NCBI GenBank assembly: GCA_014332815.1 | Contig: JACSZT010000020.1 | Location: 1-64,000, forward strand | DNA length: 64,000 nucleotides | DNA from: Weissella confusa | GTDB lineage: Bacteria; Bacillota; Bacilli; Lactobacillales; Lactobacillaceae | Reading direction: 5' to 3' | Part shown: one piece after another, positions 45,401 to 55,776 of the stretch | Layout: each line of letters starts with the position of its first letter | Numbering within the stretch: the stretch's first letter is position 1 | Notes under the pieces: generated by a model | Database searches by the model: none | The model's input: the letters and a program-made list of their open reading frames with translations, nothing else | Told to the model about the DNA's origin: nothing | Program-made: the position numbers and the translations under genes

Positions 45401-46426
45401 ATGTTAACAGAACGGCAGCGGTTAATTTTGGCCGCAATAATTCAAGATTACGCAAAAACCGGTAAAGCTGTTGGATCAAAAACGTTGCTTGAAGAATTAG
45501 GGTTGGCAGTCAGTTCAGCCACGGTTCGTAATGAGATGGCCTCATTGGAAGAGCAAGGTTTGTTGCAAAAGGAACATACATCGTCAGGACGGGTACCTTC
45601 ACAACGTGGTTATCGTTACTATGTAGATAAGATTATGCGTAGTGAACACATGACCCAGGTTGCCCAGCAATCCCGTGAACGCGTTTTCAATCGTAATTTT
45701 CAACAAATTGACGATTTGATGCAGACGATGGTGACTGAATTAGCAAATATAACAGGTTACACGGTGGTTGCATTGAAGCCGGAATCAGTTGACACGCGAT
45801 TGTCTGGGTTCCGGCTGGTACCGGTCGACGGTCAACAAGTGATGGCAATTATCGTCACGAACGACGGCCAGGTGACAAGTCAGAGTTTTAGACTACCCGA
45901 GGGAATGGATGTACGTGGTCTGGATGACATGGTGCGCTACATTAATCAAACGTTGGTTAACCAACCGATTGTTGATGTGTTGCGAACGTTGTCAGGAGAT
46001 TTACCATTGAAGATGGAGCGAACGATTCGCACGCCAGTTGCATTCTTGCAATTGTTCGGTGACGTTTTGGCCCGCTCAATTCGCGATAAGGTGTTTGTCG
46101 GTGGTCGACTGAATGTGTTGGACTACACGGATGACACAGAGTTGCAAGAAATCAAGCAATTATTGCAATTGCTTGATGCGCCAAGTGCAATGCGCCAGGT
46201 AATGGGGAACGCAAACGATGGGGTGTTAATTCAAATTGGGGATGAAAACGGGAACAGCTTGTTGTCACCATACAGTTTGATTTCAGCCACATATCGTGTG
46301 CCACAACATGGTGTTGGTGCACTGGCAGTACTTGGGCCGACGGCAATGCGTTACGCGGATGTTGTTAATTTGGTAGATGCTTACCGCAGTACATTATCAA
46401 CACAGTTATTAGAATATTATCGTTAG
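45401..46426 (+). CDS. hrcA: Heat-inducible transcription repressor HrcA
   Basis: The 341-residue repressor has an N-terminal winged HTH (TERQRLILAAIIQDYAKTGK, SSATVRNEMASLEEQGLL) and the HrcA signature SSGRVPSQRGYRYYVDKI. It binds CIRCE and represses the dnaK operon, with its activity normally tuned by GroEL. ATG 45401 follows AGAGGTG. It is the first gene of hrcA-grpE-dnaK-dnaJ. Confidence 0.97.
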   Translation: MLTERQRLILAAIIQDYAKTGKAVGSKTLLEELGLAVSSATVRNEMASLEEQGLLQKEHTSSGRVPSQRGYRYYVDKIMRSEHMTQVAQQSRERVFNRNFQQIDDLMQTMVTELANITGYTVVALKPESVDTRLSGFRLVPVDGQQVMAIIVTNDGQVTSQSFRLPEGMDVRGLDDMVRYINQTLVNQPIVDVLRTLSGDLPLKMERTIRTPVAFLQLFGDVLARSIRDKVFVGGRLNVLDYTDDTELQEIKQLLQLLDAPSAMRQVMGNANDGVLIQIGDENGNSLLSPYSLISATYRVPQHGVGALAVLGPTAMRYADVVNLVDAYRSTLSTQLLEYYR

Positions 46427-46441
46427 AAAAGAGGTGTTAGC

Positions 46442-47002
46442 ATGGCAGAGGATAAGCAAACTCCTGAAGAAGAAGTTGTAGAGGAAACGGTTGAGACACC
46501 GGATGTTGACACCGACGCAACGGCGGATGTAGATCCAATTGTTGCGCTAGAAACGAAGATTGCAGAAGCGGAAGAAAAAATCGCTGAAGCAGAAGACAAG
46601 TACTTGCGTGCTCACGCAGAAATGCAAAACATGCAAACACGTTATGCAAAGGAACAAGCGACGGCAGTGAAGTATGCTAGCCAAAACTTGGCAAAGTCTG
46701 TTTTGCCAGCACTTGATAATTTGGAACGTGCTTTGCAAGTTGAAGCGGATGATGCAGCGGCACAACAAATCAAGACGGGAGTCGAGATGGTGTACAAGAC
46801 GCTTGTATCTGCTTTGGAAGATAACGACATCAAGGCTGTTGGAGCCGAAGGTGAACCGTTTGACCCTAACTTCCACCAAGCAATTCAATCTGTACCGGCG
46901 GATGATGATCACCCGGCAGATACGATTGCTCAGGTTCTTCAAAAGGGTTATGTCTTGGCGGACCGTGTGATTCGTCCAGCAATGGTAGCTGTTTATAACT
47001 AA
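46442..47002 (+). CDS. grpE: Nucleotide exchange factor GrpE
   Basis: The 186-residue protein has an acidic N-terminus, a long coiled coil (about residues 35-90, LETKIAEAEEKIAEAEDKYL) and the GrpE C-terminal beta domain (DPNFHQAIQSVP, VLQKGYVLADRVIRPAMV). It releases ADP from DnaK. AGAGGTG precedes the ATG. It is 15 bases after hrcA. Confidence 0.97.
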   Translation: MAEDKQTPEEEVVEETVETPDVDTDATADVDPIVALETKIAEAEEKIAEAEDKYLRAHAEMQNMQTRYAKEQATAVKYASQNLAKSVLPALDNLERALQVEADDAAAQQIKTGVEMVYKTLVSALEDNDIKAVGAEGEPFDPNFHQAIQSVPADDDHPADTIAQVLQKGYVLADRVIRPAMVAVYN

Positions 47003-47055
47003 ACAACTAGTTATTTATTAAAACAAAAAACTGATCAATAAGAGGTAAAGTAATT

Positions 47056-48885
47056 ATGTCAAAGATCATTGGAATTGATTTGGGAACTACAAACTCAGCT
47101 GTTGCCGTTTTGGAAGGTGGACAACCAAAGGTTATCACTAACCCTAATGGCGGTCGCACGACACCATCAGCTGTTTCATTTAAGAACGGCGAAGTGCAAG
47201 TTGGTGACACGGCAAAGCGCCAAGCCATCACAAACCCTGACACGATTTTGTCAATCAAGTCACACATGGGTGATGCCAACTACAAGGTGACTGTAGACGG
47301 TAAGGACTACACACCACAAGAAATCTCAGCAATGATCTTGCAATACATCAAGAAGTACGCTGAAGACTACCTAGGTGAGACGGTTGATAAGGCTGTTATC
47401 ACGGTTCCTGCATACTTTAACGATGCTCAACGTCAAGCTACGAAGGACGCCGGAAAGATTGCTGGATTGGAAGTTGAACGTATCATCAACGAGCCAACGG
47501 CTGCCGCTTTGGCATACGGTTTGGACAAGTTGGAGAACGACGAAAAGGTTCTTGTTTACGACTTGGGTGGTGGAACGTTTGACGTTTCTATCCTTGAGTT
47601 GGGTGATGGTGTCTTCGAAGTTTTGTCAACGAACGGTGACACGCACCTTGGTGGTGACGACTTCGATGAAAAGGTTATCGACTGGTTGGCCGAGAACTTT
47701 AAGAACGAACACGGTGTTGACTTGAAGGCTGACAAGTTGGCCTTGCAACGTTTGAAGGATGCTGCAGAGACGGCAAAGAAGACGTTGTCATCAGCTAACG
47801 AAGCACAAATCGACTTGCCATTTATCACGGCAACGAACGAAGGTCCTTTGCACATTCAAACGACTTTGACGCGTGCCCAATTTAACCAATTGACGGCTGA
47901 CTTGGTAAAGCGTGCTGAAGAGCCGGTCCGCAACGCTTTGAAGGACGCTGGTTTGACGATGAACGACATCGACAAGGTTATCTTGAACGGTGGTTCAACG
48001 CGTATCCCTGCTGTGCAAGAGTCTGTTAAGGCCTTGACTGGTAAGGAGCCAGATCACTCAATCAACCCTGACGAAGCTGTTGCTTTGGGTGCTGCCGTAC
48101 AAGGTGGTGTTATCACTGGTGACGTTAAGGATGTTGTTTTGCTTGACGTTACGCCATTGTCATTGGGTATCGAAACGATGGGTGGTGTGTTCACGAAGTT
48201 GATCGACCGCAACACGACGATTCCTACGTCAAAGTCACAAGTGTTCTCAACGGCTGCTGATAACCAACCAGCTGTTGATATCCACGTTTTGCAAGGTGAG
48301 CGTTCAATGGCTGCCGACAACAAGACGTTGGGTCGCTTCCAATTGACTGACATTCCTGCTGCACCACGTGGTGTACCACAAATCGAAGTTAAGTTTGACA
48401 TCGACCGTAACGGTATCGTTTCTGTATCTGCTAAGGATTTGGGAACGAACAAGGAGCAAAAGATTACGATCCAAAGCTCAGGTTCATTGTCAGACGAAGA
48501 AATTGAGCGTATGATGAATGACGCTAAGGCTAACGAAGAGGCCGACAAGAAGCGTAAGGAAGAAGTTGACTTGCGTAACGATGTTGACCAATTGATCTTC
48601 CAATCAGAAAAGACTTTGGAAGAAGTTGGCGACAAGTTGCCTGATTCTGATAAGAAGCCAGTTGAAGACGCTGTTGCTGAGTTGAAGGCTGCTAAGGAAG
48701 CTGACAACTTGGATGATATGAAGACGAAGAAGGAAGCTTTGGAGAAGGTCGCCCAAGAATTGGCAGTTAAGTTGTATCAACAAGCTGCTCCTGAACAAGG
48801 CGCCCAAGCTGCTGACGGTGCTGCATCAAACGATGACAACACGGTTGACGGTGACTTCGAAGACGTTTCTGACGACAAGAAGTAA
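47056..48885 (+). CDS. dnaK: Chaperone DnaK (Hsp70)
   Basis: The 609-residue Hsp70 has [34 protein letters not shown], the substrate-binding domain and a C-terminal lid ending [12 protein letters not shown]. It lacks the 24-residue insert of Gram-negative DnaK, as expected for Gram-positives. ATP-driven folding of proteins is the known role. AGAGGTAA precedes the ATG, and codons are strongly biased as for high expression. Confidence 0.98.
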   Translation: MSKIIGIDLGTTNSAVAVLEGGQPKVITNPNGGRTTPSAVSFKNGEVQVGDTAKRQAITNPDTILSIKSHMGDANYKVTVDGKDYTPQEISAMILQYIKKYAEDYLGETVDKAVITVPAYFNDAQRQATKDAGKIAGLEVERIINEPTAAALAYGLDKLENDEKVLVYDLGGGTFDVSILELGDGVFEVLSTNGDTHLGGDDFDEKVIDWLAENFKNEHGVDLKADKLALQRLKDAAETAKKTLSSANEAQIDLPFITATNEGPLHIQTTLTRAQFNQLTADLVKRAEEPVRNALKDAGLTMNDIDKVILNGGSTRIPAVQESVKALTGKEPDHSINPDEAVALGAAVQGGVITGDVKDVVLLDVTPLSLGIETMGGVFTKLIDRNTTIPTSKSQVFSTAADNQPAVDIHVLQGERSMAADNKTLGRFQLTDIPAAPRGVPQIEVKFDIDRNGIVSVSAKDLGTNKEQKITIQSSGSLSDEEIERMMNDAKANEEADKKRKEEVDLRNDVDQLIFQSEKTLEEVGDKLPDSDKKPVEDAVAELKAAKEADNLDDMKTKKEALEKVAQELAVKLYQQAAPEQGAQAADGAASNDDNTVDGDFEDVSDDKK

Positions 48886-48934
48886 TTTAGTAACTAAAAA
48901 CACACTCTTAACTACCCCTATGGTTACTGAGTGA

Positions 48935-48966
48935 CACGAAGCGAGGCCGCAATGCCTCGCTTTGTG
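48935..48966 (+). promoter_or_regulatory. Strong hairpin between dnaK and dnaJ
   Basis: CACGAAGCGAGGC (48935-48947) pairs with GCCTCGCTTTGTG (48954-48966) over 13 bp with one G-U. No T run follows. It could be a processing or partial-termination site that lowers dnaJ relative to dnaK. Confidence 0.65.
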
Positions 48967-48999
48967 ATACATATTGAGAAAATTGGGAGGATTGGCCTC

Positions 49000-49911
49000 A
49001 TGAACAACACAGAGTTCTACGAGCGTTTGGGCGTTGATAAGAGCGCTTCACAAGATGAGATTAAGAAGGCTTACCGTAAGCTATCAAAGAAGTATCACCC
49101 AGACATCAACCACGAGGAAGGTGCCGAGGCGAAGTACAAGGAAATTCAAGAAGCTTATGAGACGCTAGGTGACGAGCAAAAGCGTGCCATGTACGACCAA
49201 TACGGCGCAACCGATGGTCAAGCTGGTGGTTTTGGTGGTCAAGGCGGTTTCGGCGGCTTTGGTGGTGGCCAATACGGCGACTTCTCAGACCTTGGTGACA
49301 TCTTTAGCCAAATGTTTGGCGGTGGCTTCCAAGATCCTAACCGTCCTCGCAAGGGTCAAGATTTGCAATATCGCATGAACTTGACGTTCGAGGAAGCTGT
49401 CTTTGGAAAGGAAACGACGATTTCATACACGCGTTCAACGGAGAACGGTGGCCAAGAGAGCAAGGAGTTGAAGGTGACGGTGCCAGCTGGTGTCGAGAAC
49501 GGTCAACAAATGCGCTTGTCTGGTCAAGGTGAGGCTGGCTACAACGGTGGACCTTACGGAGATTTGTTCGTGGTCTTCCGTGTTGCACCTTCAAAGGATG
49601 GCTTTGAGCGCGACGGTGGCACAATTTACTCACGTGTTGCGATTGATTATGCCACGGCTGTCCTTGGTGGTGAAATTGAGGTTAAGACCGTAAATGGCTT
49701 GAAGAAGTTGAAGATTCCAGCCGGAACGCCAACCGAGGCGAACTTCCGTCTCCGTGGTCAAGGTGCGCCATTTATGCGTGGTGGTCAAGGTGATCACATT
49801 GTAACGATTTACGTGGATGTGCCTAAGAAGTTGAACAAGGACCAAAAGAAGGCTCTTGAAGCCTTCCAAGCTGCGATGAGCGGTGAGCACAAGAAAGGGT
49901 TCTTCGGTTAA
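49000..49911 (+). CDS. dnaJ: DnaJ lacking the zinc-finger domain
   Basis: The 303-residue protein has a normal J domain ([10 protein letters not shown] with HPD; residues 1-70), a Gly/Phe-rich region with [15 protein letters not shown], and both C-terminal substrate domains ([38 protein letters not shown]). The usual four CxxCxGxG repeats between them are absent: the protein contains no cysteine, and the reading goes from [11 protein letters not shown] straight to [19 protein letters not shown]. It is about 70-80 residues shorter than standard DnaJ. GGGAGG precedes the ATG. This is a type II (DjlA/CbpA-like) layout in the genuine dnaK operon. Confidence 0.93.
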   Translation: MNNTEFYERLGVDKSASQDEIKKAYRKLSKKYHPDINHEEGAEAKYKEIQEAYETLGDEQKRAMYDQYGATDGQAGGFGGQGGFGGFGGGQYGDFSDLGDIFSQMFGGGFQDPNRPRKGQDLQYRMNLTFEEAVFGKETTISYTRSTENGGQESKELKVTVPAGVENGQQMRLSGQGEAGYNGGPYGDLFVVFRVAPSKDGFERDGGTIYSRVAIDYATAVLGGEIEVKTVNGLKKLKIPAGTPTEANFRLRGQGAPFMRGGQGDHIVTIYVDVPKKLNKDQKKALEAFQAAMSGEHKKGFFG

Positions 49912-49931
49912 TTAATCGAAAATTTTAAGTT

Positions 49932-49968
49932 AAGATGGCAGCCTTTTAAGGTTCGTCATCTTTTTTTA
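49932..49968 (+). terminator. Terminator of the dnaK operon
   Basis: AAGATGGC (49932-49939) pairs with GTCATCTT (49955-49962) with an inner helix, followed by a T run. Confidence 0.8.
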
Positions 49969-50003
49969 TGGCAAAATAGGCTAATAGGAAAAAGGTGATT
50001 CAC

Positions 50004-50276
50004 ATGTTGCTAGCAGATTTTAAATTGTCGACGGCTGGTATGCCAGTTGACCGGCTGTTGGCAGCTAGAGTTGATGACAACATTGTGCCGCTGCGGCTGG
50101 TCGGGATTGATGCTAACCAATTGGTTTTTGGAACTGATGTCGACCGGCAAGTCACGTTGGCGGATGTCATTGCTTTAGAAGATAATAATTTAAACCTGAT
50201 TGTGCGTGATGAAGCACAACAACTGCACCCTGTGTTTGGCTATCGGGTGGTGGCAGAACAATTGGTGCTGGGTTAA
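50004..50276 (+). CDS. Small hypothetical protein
   Basis: The 90-residue soluble protein is rich in Asp, Leu and Val with an alternating pattern suggesting a small beta barrel (RLVGIDANQLVFGTDVDRQV, TLADVIAL). No family is recognised. AAAAGGTGATT fits the start at ATG 50004. It ends 12 bases before the first of two anchored proteins, so the three are probably one operon. Confidence 0.7.
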   Translation: MLLADFKLSTAGMPVDRLLAARVDDNIVPLRLVGIDANQLVFGTDVDRQVTLADVIALEDNNLNLIVRDEAQQLHPVFGYRVVAEQLVLG

Positions 50277-50288
50277 TTGGAGAAAGAC

Positions 50289-51035
50289 ATGCAGAAACGT
50301 TTAGGATGGCTGATTTTCAGCTTACTAGTGATTGTGATTGGGAGTGTCGGCATATTCTTTTATGTCTCAGATCATAATCAGGACCGAAAAAATACGATTG
50401 CTGAAAACATCGTGACTAAACAAACGAAATCAATGATAAAGTCCTCGGAAGCTTCTTCTGGTGATGGTGGCCAGGCAACAGATGTGGATCGAGAATCTTC
50501 AAATTTTGTTGGCGAAGGTCAATTGAGTCGGGTTGGGCAATACCGTCTGACAGCCGATGGTATCGAACAAAAATTAGTGAAGCTTAAGTCGGTTGATGAG
50601 CGTTTGCAGGATGGCGACATGTCATATACAGTGACTGGTGTTGCTGTTGTTCGAGAAAAAGCCCGTGACGACAAGGCTTTAAATGTTGCACGTCGCTTGT
50701 ATAATGTGCCTGATTTGCCAGCAACGTATTACACGGTTACGATGTCTTATGTGCTGATGAATAACTCGCTTCGGATAGTTACCACGCGTGGTGTGACGAC
50801 AGCGTCATTTAGACATGCTGAGACGATGTCGCGTTTGACTGGATTGATTAACAATGGTCAAATTTTAAGTATGGGTATTGTGCCGGGTGACAGTTTGAGC
50901 GGTTCTGTAACAGCGGTTGTTCCTAAGAAGCTGGGTAAGCGAGTAAATGAAATGTCGCTACAATTTTCAGCGGTGTTTGATGCACAGGGTGCTCAAGTGG
51001 TAAACGCGACGCGACCGTTAAAGGTAAAGTTTTAA
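50289..51035 (+). CDS. Membrane-anchored extracellular protein, DUF4352/DUF5067-like, first paralogue
   Basis: The 248-residue protein has one N-terminal membrane helix (WLIFSLLVIVIGSVGIFFYV), a Ser/Lys-rich linker and a C-terminal immunoglobulin-like domain (VGQYRLTADGIEQKLVKL, YTVTMSYVLMNNSLRIV, GSVTAVVPKKLGKRVNEMSL). It lacks a lipobox Cys and is likely anchored by its helix. The fold resembles DUF4352/DUF5067 proteins, which often accompany envelope or secretion genes. GGAGAAA precedes ATG 50289. Its paralogue follows at 51052. Confidence 0.75.
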   Translation: MQKRLGWLIFSLLVIVIGSVGIFFYVSDHNQDRKNTIAENIVTKQTKSMIKSSEASSGDGGQATDVDRESSNFVGEGQLSRVGQYRLTADGIEQKLVKLKSVDERLQDGDMSYTVTGVAVVREKARDDKALNVARRLYNVPDLPATYYTVTMSYVLMNNSLRIVTTRGVTTASFRHAETMSRLTGLINNGQILSMGIVPGDSLSGSVTAVVPKKLGKRVNEMSLQFSAVFDAQGAQVVNATRPLKVKF

Positions 51036-51051
51036 AGGTGAGGTATTTGAA

Positions 51052-51783
51052 ATGAAAAAGGCGGTAATCGGATCGCTGATAGTTGTTTTGGTTGTCGGTG
51101 GTGGTGCGGCAGCAGTTTTGCTAACGCATGACACTAATGGTGGCCAAGCGAAGGGTGAGGCTAGTAAAGCGACTGTCACAAAGCCTTTGCAAGATGGCAA
51201 GGTCGCAAAGAAGAGCAGCTATTCAATTCCAGAAAAAGATTTGAAGAGTAGTTCATATGTCTCTTCTGGTGCAGCCAGCAAAGTCGGTGAATACACCATT
51301 AACGAACAAGGTAATAAGGCTGAGTTGGCGGCGCAGTCGAAAGTGACGGGTCAATTGGATAATGGTCAAGTGTCATATAAGGTTGACTCTATTAGAAAAA
51401 TGGCGAATACACCTGCGACTGATGAAGCAATTCAAATGGCACAAATGGCGTTTAATACGCGTGATATTACCGGCGATTATACAACGTTAATTGTTCGCTA
51501 TACACTAACCAATAATGCCGCTAAAACACTAGTTACTGATGGCGTCAACGCGGCTAAATTTACAGATGGCACGGTTGTTTCTGTGCAAGGTGGCGGTTTG
51601 GACAACGATCACACGCTTACGACTGGCGTTGAAGCCGGACAAACGAAGGAAACGTTTGTCGTGTTGCTTGTGCCAAAATCGCTAGCCGTTTCCGTGAATA
51701 GTGTTGCCTTGCAGTTTGCACCAACCTATCAGGATGGCCAACAATTGACGGATGCGTCAAAGCCGCTCGAAGTTAAATTCTAA
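51052..51783 (+). CDS. Membrane-anchored extracellular protein, DUF4352/DUF5067-like, second paralogue
   Basis: The 243-residue protein has a helix at the N-terminus (AVIGSLIVVLVVGGGAAAVL), a linker and the same C-terminal domain (VGEYTINEQGNKAELAAQSK, YTTLIVRYTLTNNAAKTLV, TFVVLLVPKSLAVSVNSVAL). Both proteins end in ASKPLEVKF or ATRPLKVKF-type strands, so they are a tandem duplication. The gap is 16 bases with AAAGGTGAGG. No function is known. Confidence 0.75.
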   Translation: MKKAVIGSLIVVLVVGGGAAAVLLTHDTNGGQAKGEASKATVTKPLQDGKVAKKSSYSIPEKDLKSSSYVSSGAASKVGEYTINEQGNKAELAAQSKVTGQLDNGQVSYKVDSIRKMANTPATDEAIQMAQMAFNTRDITGDYTTLIVRYTLTNNAAKTLVTDGVNAAKFTDGTVVSVQGGGLDNDHTLTTGVEAGQTKETFVVLLVPKSLAVSVNSVALQFAPTYQDGQQLTDASKPLEVKF

Positions 51784-51836
51784 CGGGCACAGACTGTCAA
51801 ACACTTGTTAAAAATGGTAAACTAATAGTTAGCTTT

Positions 51837-51862
51837 AAACCGTCAGTATGGCGGTTTTTTAT
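51837..51862 (+). terminator. Terminator of the paralogue operon
   Basis: AAACCGTC (51837-51844) pairs with GGCGGTTT (51850-51857), then T run. Confidence 0.78.
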
Positions 51863-51896
51863 TTGGTAGAGATGAAAGATAAGGAGTTCCGAAGCC

Positions 51897-52886
51897 ATGC
51901 AAATCGAGTTTTTAGGAACTGGTGCCGGCGTTCCGGCGCGTTTTCGTAATGTGACGAGTATCGCGCTACGCCTGCTTGAAGAAATTAATTCCGTTTGGTT
52001 GTTTGATGCCGGTGAAGGTACACAAATCCAAATGTTGAGTTCAACAATTCGACCACGAAAGGTTGATAAGATTTTTGTGACACACTTGCACGGTGATCAC
52101 ATTTATGGATTGCCAGGATTGTTGTCATCACGCTCATTCCAAGGCGGTGAAGATGAATTGGTAATCTATGGACCTCATGGCATCAAGCAATTCGTTGAAA
52201 CGAGTTTGCGTGTTGCGCAAACGCACCTGACATATCCACTTAAGTTTGTGGAATTGCCTAATGAAGGTGGCGAAGTATTGCGCACGGACAAATTTACGGT
52301 GACGGCTTTGCCTTTGGACCACAAGATTTTGTCATTTGGTTACCGCGTTGTAGAACATGATCATGCCGGTGAGTTGTTGGTTGATCGTTTGCGTGAAATG
52401 GCTGTGCCAGCTGGACCACTTTACGGTGAGCTGAAGCGTGGTAAGGACGTCACGTTGCCTGATGGACGCACAATCAAGAGTGCTGACGTGATTGGACCAG
52501 CCAAGAAAGGCCGTACAGTGACAATTCTAGGTGATACACGTAAGACGCCTAATTCTGTTGTTTTGGGGCGTGATGCTGATGTTTTGGTGCACGAATCAAC
52601 TTACGGTAAGGGTGAAGGCAAGCAAGCCCGTAATCACTACCACTCAACGAGCATGCAGGCAGCTGATGTGGCGAAGGAAGCTGGTGCTGGGCGTTTGCTA
52701 TTGACGCACATTTCAGCACGCTATGCGGGTAAGTCAGCGAATGAGTTGGCCTATCAAGCGCGTACGACGTTTGAAAACACGCGGGTTGTGAATGACTTTG
52801 ATGTCTTTGAAATTCCATTCGGGAAGCAAAGCAACAGCAAGCCAATCAAATTAACGCCAGTCGATGATGAAGAACTAGAAGGATAG
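51897..52886 (+). CDS. rnz: Ribonuclease Z
   Basis: The 329-residue metallo-beta-lactamase protein has [14 protein letters not shown], the zinc motif [15 protein letters not shown] and the later HESTYG and LTHISARY motifs of tRNase Z. It removes the 3' trailer of tRNA precursors. AAGGAG lies ten bases before the ATG. The recJ gene follows 12 bases later. Confidence 0.96.
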   Translation: MQIEFLGTGAGVPARFRNVTSIALRLLEEINSVWLFDAGEGTQIQMLSSTIRPRKVDKIFVTHLHGDHIYGLPGLLSSRSFQGGEDELVIYGPHGIKQFVETSLRVAQTHLTYPLKFVELPNEGGEVLRTDKFTVTALPLDHKILSFGYRVVEHDHAGELLVDRLREMAVPAGPLYGELKRGKDVTLPDGRTIKSADVIGPAKKGRTVTILGDTRKTPNSVVLGRDADVLVHESTYGKGEGKQARNHYHSTSMQAADVAKEAGAGRLLLTHISARYAGKSANELAYQARTTFENTRVVNDFDVFEIPFGKQSNSKPIKLTPVDDEELEG

Positions 52887-52898
52887 GAGGACCAAATA

Positions 52899-55205
52899 AT
52901 GATTTCACCACGCTATCAATGGGATTTTCCAGCTGTAGCCAATGAAGGGGCTGCCAAAGAAATCGCTGAGACATTCGGTGTTTCAGATTTGGTCGCTAAA
53001 ATCTTAGTTAATCGTGGCTATGACACTGTTGAAAGCGCCAATGCCTTTTTGCGTCCGGGGATGGATGCGCTATATGATCCGTTTTTGTTGCACGACATGG
53101 ATGTGGCAATCGAACGGATTATGACCGCTATCGACAATGGTGAAAAGATTGTTGTGTACGGTGATTATGATGTCGACGGTATTACCAGTACAGCCATTAT
53201 GACGTGGGCCCTTGAGTTGATGGGTGCCGATGTGAGTTATTATGTGCCAAACCGTTTTAACGACGGCTACGGGCCTAATATGGTGCAATATCAGCGTTTG
53301 GCTAGCGAAGGGATGCAGTTGTTGATTACAGTCGATAACGGTGTCTCTGGTCGTGAAGAAGTGAATTGGTTGATGGCCAATGGTGTGGATGTCATCGTGA
53401 CTGATCACCACGAATTGCCAGAACAATTACCCGATGCAGTTGCAGTTGTGCACCCACGACACCCGGAAGGCAATTATCCATTCGGCGGTCTTTCTGGTGC
53501 CGGTGTGGCCTTTAAGGTGGCATCAGCGTTGCTAGAAGAACCAGCCGATGAGGTGATGGACTTAGCGGCCTTGGGTGCAGTGGCTGACGTCATGGAGCTG
53601 GTCGATGAAAATCGCGCGATTGTGGCGATGGGCTTGGCGAACTTGAAAGAAGACCCACGCCCTGGTTTGGCGGCTTTGTTAGAGGTCGCTGGCACTGCCC
53701 AAGCAGATATCGACTCTATGACCATTGGATTTACAATTGGACCACGTTTGAACGCATTGGGACGTATGGCTGATGCAACGGACGGTGTGCGTCTATTGTT
53801 GTCAGATGATCCTGAGGAAGCCAGTGAACTAGCTAAGCGCATCGATAAGTTGAATCGCGAGCGCCAAGACTTGGTGGCATCGATTTCTGAAGAAGCACTT
53901 ACTCAAGCAGCCGAGCTAACAACTGATCCAGTATTGGTGGTTGCCGGTAGTGGCTGGCACGAAGGTGTACTGGGTATTGTTGCTAGTAAGTTAGTTGAAG
54001 CGACGGGTAAGCCTGCGATTGTCTTGAATAACGAAGATGGTCAAATGAAGGGGTCTGGTCGTTCGGTGGCCGCCTTCGATTTGTTCGCGGCACTTGATGG
54101 CCACCGTGATCTGTTGACGGCGTTTGGTGGTCACGCGAGCGCGGCTGGTATGACGATTCCAACGGCCAACTTGCAAGCGGTACGTGATGTTTTGCGCGAA
54201 GAGGCAGCTAATCAACAGTTGGCGGAAGCTGGTTTGCCAGAAATTCGAATCGCTGCTGAAGTGACAGCCAAGGACTTTAACCGGCAAAACTACGAGCAAT
54301 TGCAGGTGCTGGCACCATTTGGTGAAGGGAATCCTGAACCATTGTTCGCCGTTAATTTGGCAGGCGTCCAGAACGTTAAGACAATGAGTGAAGGTAAGCA
54401 CTTGCGCTTTACGGCTGAAACATCTGCTGGTACATTGCCGGTAGTCGCGTTTGGTCGCGGGCCGCTTGCTGAAGATTTATCGGGCCGTTTTGAGTCAATT
54501 CGCCTTGTTGGGACGATGAGTGAAAATAGTTTCCGCGGAGATGTGTCATATCAAATGATGCTCACGGATATTGAAGCTAAGGGATCTTCATTGTTGGATT
54601 GGCGTACGACACGTTTGACGACGCAAACGTTTGCTAACCCAGCCACGTATATTTTCTTTAACAAGAAGCATTATGAACAACTAGCGCCAACAATTAAGGC
54701 ACCAGCTGAAGCGTTGTATTGGGAAGATGCCTTTAACCGTACAAGTGTCGGCACAATGGCCTTTGTGGATGTTCCTGACGATATGTCACAATTGGCCGAC
54801 TTGCTAAAGTTTGTGCCAGCGGGTCGTTTGGCACCAATATTTTATGCGAAAACACCGGCCTATTTGCAAAAAGTCCCTTCAAAAGCCGACTTTGCGAAGG
54901 TGTACAAGTTTGCCCGTTCGTTCCAAAATATCGCACTGAGAACGCAATATGATGCGGTTTTGGCGCACTTGGGGATGGAACGTTCGATGTTAACGTTGAT
55001 ATTACAGGTGTTTTTGGACGCAAAGTTTGTTACAATAGTTGATGGTGTTTTAAATGCCGTACCTGAGCCAGCGCCAATGGCGCTAGAGGAAACTGCTAGT
55101 TATCAGCAATTCCTGGCTCGTCGGCAACTTGAAGAGCAATTGATTTACAGTTCAACTTCTGAATTGGAGTCATTGCTCACGAACCTAAGTAAGCAGGAGA
55201 GCTAA
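52899..55205 (+). CDS. recJ: Single-stranded-DNA exonuclease RecJ
   Basis: The 768-residue protein has the DHH phosphoesterase motifs ([34 protein letters not shown]), DHHA1 ([22 protein letters not shown]), an OB domain and a C-terminal extension typical of Firmicutes. It degrades single-stranded DNA 5'-3' in recombination and repair. AGGAGG precedes the ATG. It is in an operon with rnz and apt. Confidence 0.95.
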   Translation: MISPRYQWDFPAVANEGAAKEIAETFGVSDLVAKILVNRGYDTVESANAFLRPGMDALYDPFLLHDMDVAIERIMTAIDNGEKIVVYGDYDVDGITSTAIMTWALELMGADVSYYVPNRFNDGYGPNMVQYQRLASEGMQLLITVDNGVSGREEVNWLMANGVDVIVTDHHELPEQLPDAVAVVHPRHPEGNYPFGGLSGAGVAFKVASALLEEPADEVMDLAALGAVADVMELVDENRAIVAMGLANLKEDPRPGLAALLEVAGTAQADIDSMTIGFTIGPRLNALGRMADATDGVRLLLSDDPEEASELAKRIDKLNRERQDLVASISEEALTQAAELTTDPVLVVAGSGWHEGVLGIVASKLVEATGKPAIVLNNEDGQMKGSGRSVAAFDLFAALDGHRDLLTAFGGHASAAGMTIPTANLQAVRDVLREEAANQQLAEAGLPEIRIAAEVTAKDFNRQNYEQLQVLAPFGEGNPEPLFAVNLAGVQNVKTMSEGKHLRFTAETSAGTLPVVAFGRGPLAEDLSGRFESIRLVGTMSENSFRGDVSYQMMLTDIEAKGSSLLDWRTTRLTTQTFANPATYIFFNKKHYEQLAPTIKAPAEALYWEDAFNRTSVGTMAFVDVPDDMSQLADLLKFVPAGRLAPIFYAKTPAYLQKVPSKADFAKVYKFARSFQNIALRTQYDAVLAHLGMERSMLTLILQVFLDAKFVTIVDGVLNAVPEPAPMALEETASYQQFLARRQLEEQLIYSSTSELESLLTNLSKQES

Positions 55206-55209
55206 GCAG

Positions 55210-55725
55210 ATGTTGGATTTGCATGATTACGTTGCCTCAATCCCTAACTTCCCAGAAGAAGGGGTTACGTTCCGCGACATTACGCCTTTGTTGGCTGATG
55301 GTGCCGCTTATGCGGAAGCAACGCGTCAAATTACTGAATTCGCCAAGGAACGTGGTGTTAACCTTATCGTTGGCCCAGAGTCACGTGGATTCTTGGTTGG
55401 GGCACCAGTTGCCCACCAAATGGGCATTGGATTGATTCCAGCCCGTAAGCCAGGCAAGTTGCCTCGCGAAGTTATTAGCCAAAGCTACAAGCTAGAATAT
55501 GGTGAAGCAACTTTGGAAATGCACAAGGACGCTATCAAGCCTGGTGATAAGGTGTTGATTACGGACGACTTGTTGGCCACTGGTGGTACAATTGAAGCCA
55601 CGATTAAGTTGGTTGAAGCCCTTGGCGGTGAAGTCGTTGGTTTGGCTTTCTTGATTGAACTTAACGCTTTGCACGGTCGTGATCGTCTTGACGGTTATGA
55701 GTTGTTGGCATTGATGAATTACTAA
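55210..55725 (+). CDS. apt: Adenine phosphoribosyltransferase
   Basis: The 171-residue enzyme has [20 protein letters not shown], the PRPP motif [13 protein letters not shown] and [14 protein letters not shown]. It salvages adenine to AMP with PRPP. The length is normal. AGGAGAGC overlaps the end of recJ four bases upstream. Confidence 0.97.
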   Translation: MLDLHDYVASIPNFPEEGVTFRDITPLLADGAAYAEATRQITEFAKERGVNLIVGPESRGFLVGAPVAHQMGIGLIPARKPGKLPREVISQSYKLEYGEATLEMHKDAIKPGDKVLITDDLLATGGTIEATIKLVEALGGEVVGLAFLIELNALHGRDRLDGYELLALMNY

Positions 55726-55730
55726 TAAAA

Positions 55731-55776
55731 ATAGGACCATCTGTTCAGGATTTGAACGGATGGTCCCTTATTTTTT
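55731..55776. terminator. Bidirectional terminator between apt and lexA-like gene
   Basis: AGGACCATC-TGTTCA pairs with TTGAAC-GGATGGTCC (with a small internal difference), with A-rich sequence on the left and T run on the right. Confidence 0.85.

Noticed and set aside
48054-48707. Minus-strand frame of 217 codons opposite dnaK
   Set aside because: dnaK is certain on the other strand; long antisense frames arise from its strong codon bias.
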